Assembly (NCBI GenBank): GCA_024102915.1
Contig: JAGFJG010000145.1
Span: 1 to 35,330 of the forward strand
DNA: 35,330 bases
Reading direction: 5' to 3'
From: Caldilineales bacterium
Lineage (GTDB): Bacteria; Chloroflexota; Anaerolineae; J102
Positions 34,020-35,330 of this stretch are shown piece by piece. Numbering within the stretch: the first letter of the stretch is position 1; the number at the start of each line of letters is the position of its first letter. Below the pieces are notes generated by a model. The model did no database searches, was not told the origin of the DNA, and was given only the letters and a program-made list of their open reading frames with translations. Both the position numbers and the translations under genes were made by a program.

Positions 34020-35330
34020 CGCTGGTACAAGCTCCGGTTCGAGCGGCTGCATGAGTTGGCCGGAGAAATCGAGCATGAGCAGGCCTTCCAACTGCGCCAA
34101 CACCTGGGCATTGCTAAATTGCGTGCCGGTAATGGCGGAGGATGGACAGGCTGCCACACAGGTTCCGCAGCCCTGGCACAGCGCCGCGTTGATATGCGTC
34201 ACCTTTTTGGCGGTGTCGAAGGAAATGGCATTGAATGGGCACATCGTGTTGCAGATGCGGCAGCCCGAACAAAGCTCCTCGATCACGCTGGCTCGCACCG
34301 GTTCCAACGCCAGCTCTTTTTGTTGAATGCGGCCCAACACCCGCGCCGCCGCCGCCGCTCCCTGCGCCACGCTGGCCGGGATATCCTTCGGCCCCTGGCA
34401 GGCGCCGGCAATGAAAATGCCCTCGGTCATGGTGGCGACCGGGTCCAACTTCGGGTGCTTCTCGGTGAACCAGCCGTTCATGCTGCACGAAATGCCGAAC
34501 TTGTGCGCTGTTTCCCTGGCGTCGGACTTCGGCTCCAACGCCGCCGAGAGGATGACCATGTCCACGGGGATGCGGCGCTGCTTGCCGATGAAGGTGTCTT
34601 CCACCTGGATGATCAACTTGCCCTCCTCGCCCTGGCGACGGGCGGCGTCGGTCACCTCGGCCACGCGGCCGCGCACAAAGTGCACGCCTTCGTCCAACAC
34701 CCGCTGATAGAATTCCTCGTAGTCCTTGAAGGCCGTGCGCATGTCGATGTAGAAATTGTACACCTCCGCGCCAGTGCGCTCCTTCACCAGATGGGCGAAT
34801 TTCAAGCTCTGCATGCAGCAGATATTGGAGCAATAACTGTTGTAACGCTTGTCGCGGCTGCCCACGCAGTGGATCACCCCGACTGCTTCCGGTTTAGTCA
34901 CGCCATCGCGCAGCACCACATCGCCGTTGGTCGGCCCGGCGGCATTGCATAGTCGCTCGAATTCCAGGCTCGTGAACACGTTCGCCAGCCGCCCATATCC
35001 GTACTGGCTGATGCGGCGGGCGTCGAACAGGTCGAAACCGGTGGCGAGGATGATATTGCCCACCTCGATCTGCAGGATTTCGTCCTGCTGATTGAAATCG
35101 ATAGCGTGGGTGGGGCAGAACAATTCGCAGGCCTTGCACTTGCCCCGCTCGAAATAGGTGCAATTGGCGGTATCGATCACCGGGAATTTGGGCACAGCCT
35201 GCGGGAAGGGCCGGTAGATTGCTTTGCGGATGCCCAGCCCGGCCTCGAAGATGTTGTCCACGACCTTCTTTGGGCATTTCTCGATGCAGATGCCGCAGCC
35301 CGTGCAATCGACCTCGTTCACATAGCGAGC
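34017..35330 (-). CDS. hdrA: Heterodisulfide reductase subunit A-like protein (HdrA), N-terminus beyond the window
   Basis: The last 437 codons of an FAD and iron-sulfur protein; translation continues past 35330 (ARYVNEVDCTGCG), so the Met/Val at 35321 is not the start. Visible parts are a ferredoxin-type CTGCGICIEKCPKK, CKACELFCPTHAI, the FAD-domain continuation NIILATGFDLFDA, HCVGSRD and CSNICCM, ILSAALEPKSDA and GIFIAGACQGPKDIPASVAQG. Two C-terminal [4Fe-4S] motifs follow: CSGCRICNTMCPFNAI and CQGCGTCVAACPSSAI. HdrA bifurcates electrons between ferredoxin and a disulfide- or CoB/CoM-like acceptor in methanogens; in bacteria the acceptor is often unknown. It heads the visible hydrogenase cluster; HdrB and HdrC are not in the window. 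Confidence 0.94.
   Translation of the reverse strand, partial: ARYVNEVDCTGCGICIEKCPKKVVDNIFEAGLGIRKAIYRPFPQAVPKFPVIDTANCTYFERGKCKACELFCPTHAIDFNQQDEILQIEVGNIILATGFDLFDARRISQYGYGRLANVFTSLEFERLCNAAGPTNGDVVLRDGVTKPEAVGVIHCVGSRDKRYNSYCSNICCMQSLKFAHLVKERTGAEVYNFYIDMRTAFKDYEEFYQRVLDEGVHFVRGRVAEVTDAARRQGEEGKLIIQVEDTFIGKQRRIPVDMVILSAALEPKSDARETAHKFGISCSMNGWFTEKHPKLDPVATMTEGIFIAGACQGPKDIPASVAQGAAAAARVLGRIQQKELALEPVRASVIEELCSGCRICNTMCPFNAISFDTAKKVTHINAALCQGCGTCVAACPSSAITGTQFSNAQVLAQLEGLLMLDFSGQLMQPLEPELVPA

Overview
The window (35,330 bases, GC-rich) looks like chromosome from a member of the Chloroflexota, most likely an Anaerolineae/Caldilineae/Ardenticatenia-type bacterium. This placement is inferred from gene content: large YfhO/6-pyruvoyl-tetrahydropterin-synthase-related membrane proteins, Thr/Pro-rich surface linkers, a b6-type cytochrome bc complex fused to multihaem cytochrome c, an Mvh/Hdr hydrogenase and a T-box-controlled valS. 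No rRNA, tRNA, CRISPR array, prophage or complete insertion sequence was seen.

Layout. Positions 1-7143 (minus strand) form one long gene train: a GNAT/FemAB-like acyltransferase, a GT4 glycosyltransferase and pabB; then, behind its own promoter, a Gfo/Idh oxidoreductase, two extended-SDR sugar-nucleotide enzymes and the start of a pabC-like aminotransferase that runs off the left edge. Positions 7282-9279 (minus) encode a secreted, membrane-anchored protein with two related beta-sandwich domains joined by a Thr/Pro linker. Positions 9748-13624 (plus) are a respiratory operon with a strong promoter, a pair of operator-like repeats and an intrinsic terminator: Rieske protein, full-length b6-type cytochrome b and a three-haem cytochrome c. 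A YfhO-type membrane protein (minus) converges on it. A small unknown plus-strand ORF sits behind a near-consensus promoter at 16.1 kb.

Positions 16750-19842 hold valS with its own promoter and a T-box leader whose specifier reads GUC (Val). Upstream on the same strand is a four-gene envelope operon (26074 to 19860): three polytopic membrane proteins and a zinc-ribbon/LysM protein. Then come xpt (minus), two small membrane proteins (plus), melA (GH4 alpha-galactosidase, minus), and at the right end (minus) a cofactor-linked hydrogenase cluster: hdrA (partial), mvhD, mvhG, mvhA, the hydrogenase maturation protease and a cyclic-nucleotide-binding-domain protein. The protease should cleave the 27-residue tail of MvhA; MvhD links the hydrogenase to HdrA for flavin-based electron transfer.

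The most unusual signal is not a gene. A palindromic element with 15-bp arms and an invariant CGC loop occurs once in the valS leader and once in frame inside the hydrogenase protease gene. The two copies differ at five arm positions, and every difference is compensated on the opposite arm. Single arms of the same family lie between mvhA and the protease gene and in the 3' end of mvhG. Separately, many gene junctions are filled by short degenerate word repeats (CTGATTACTG, GAATTGCGGATT, GATATTGGATATT and others). Several stop codons lie inside or at the edge of these, and one block occupies the linker of the T-box riboswitch.
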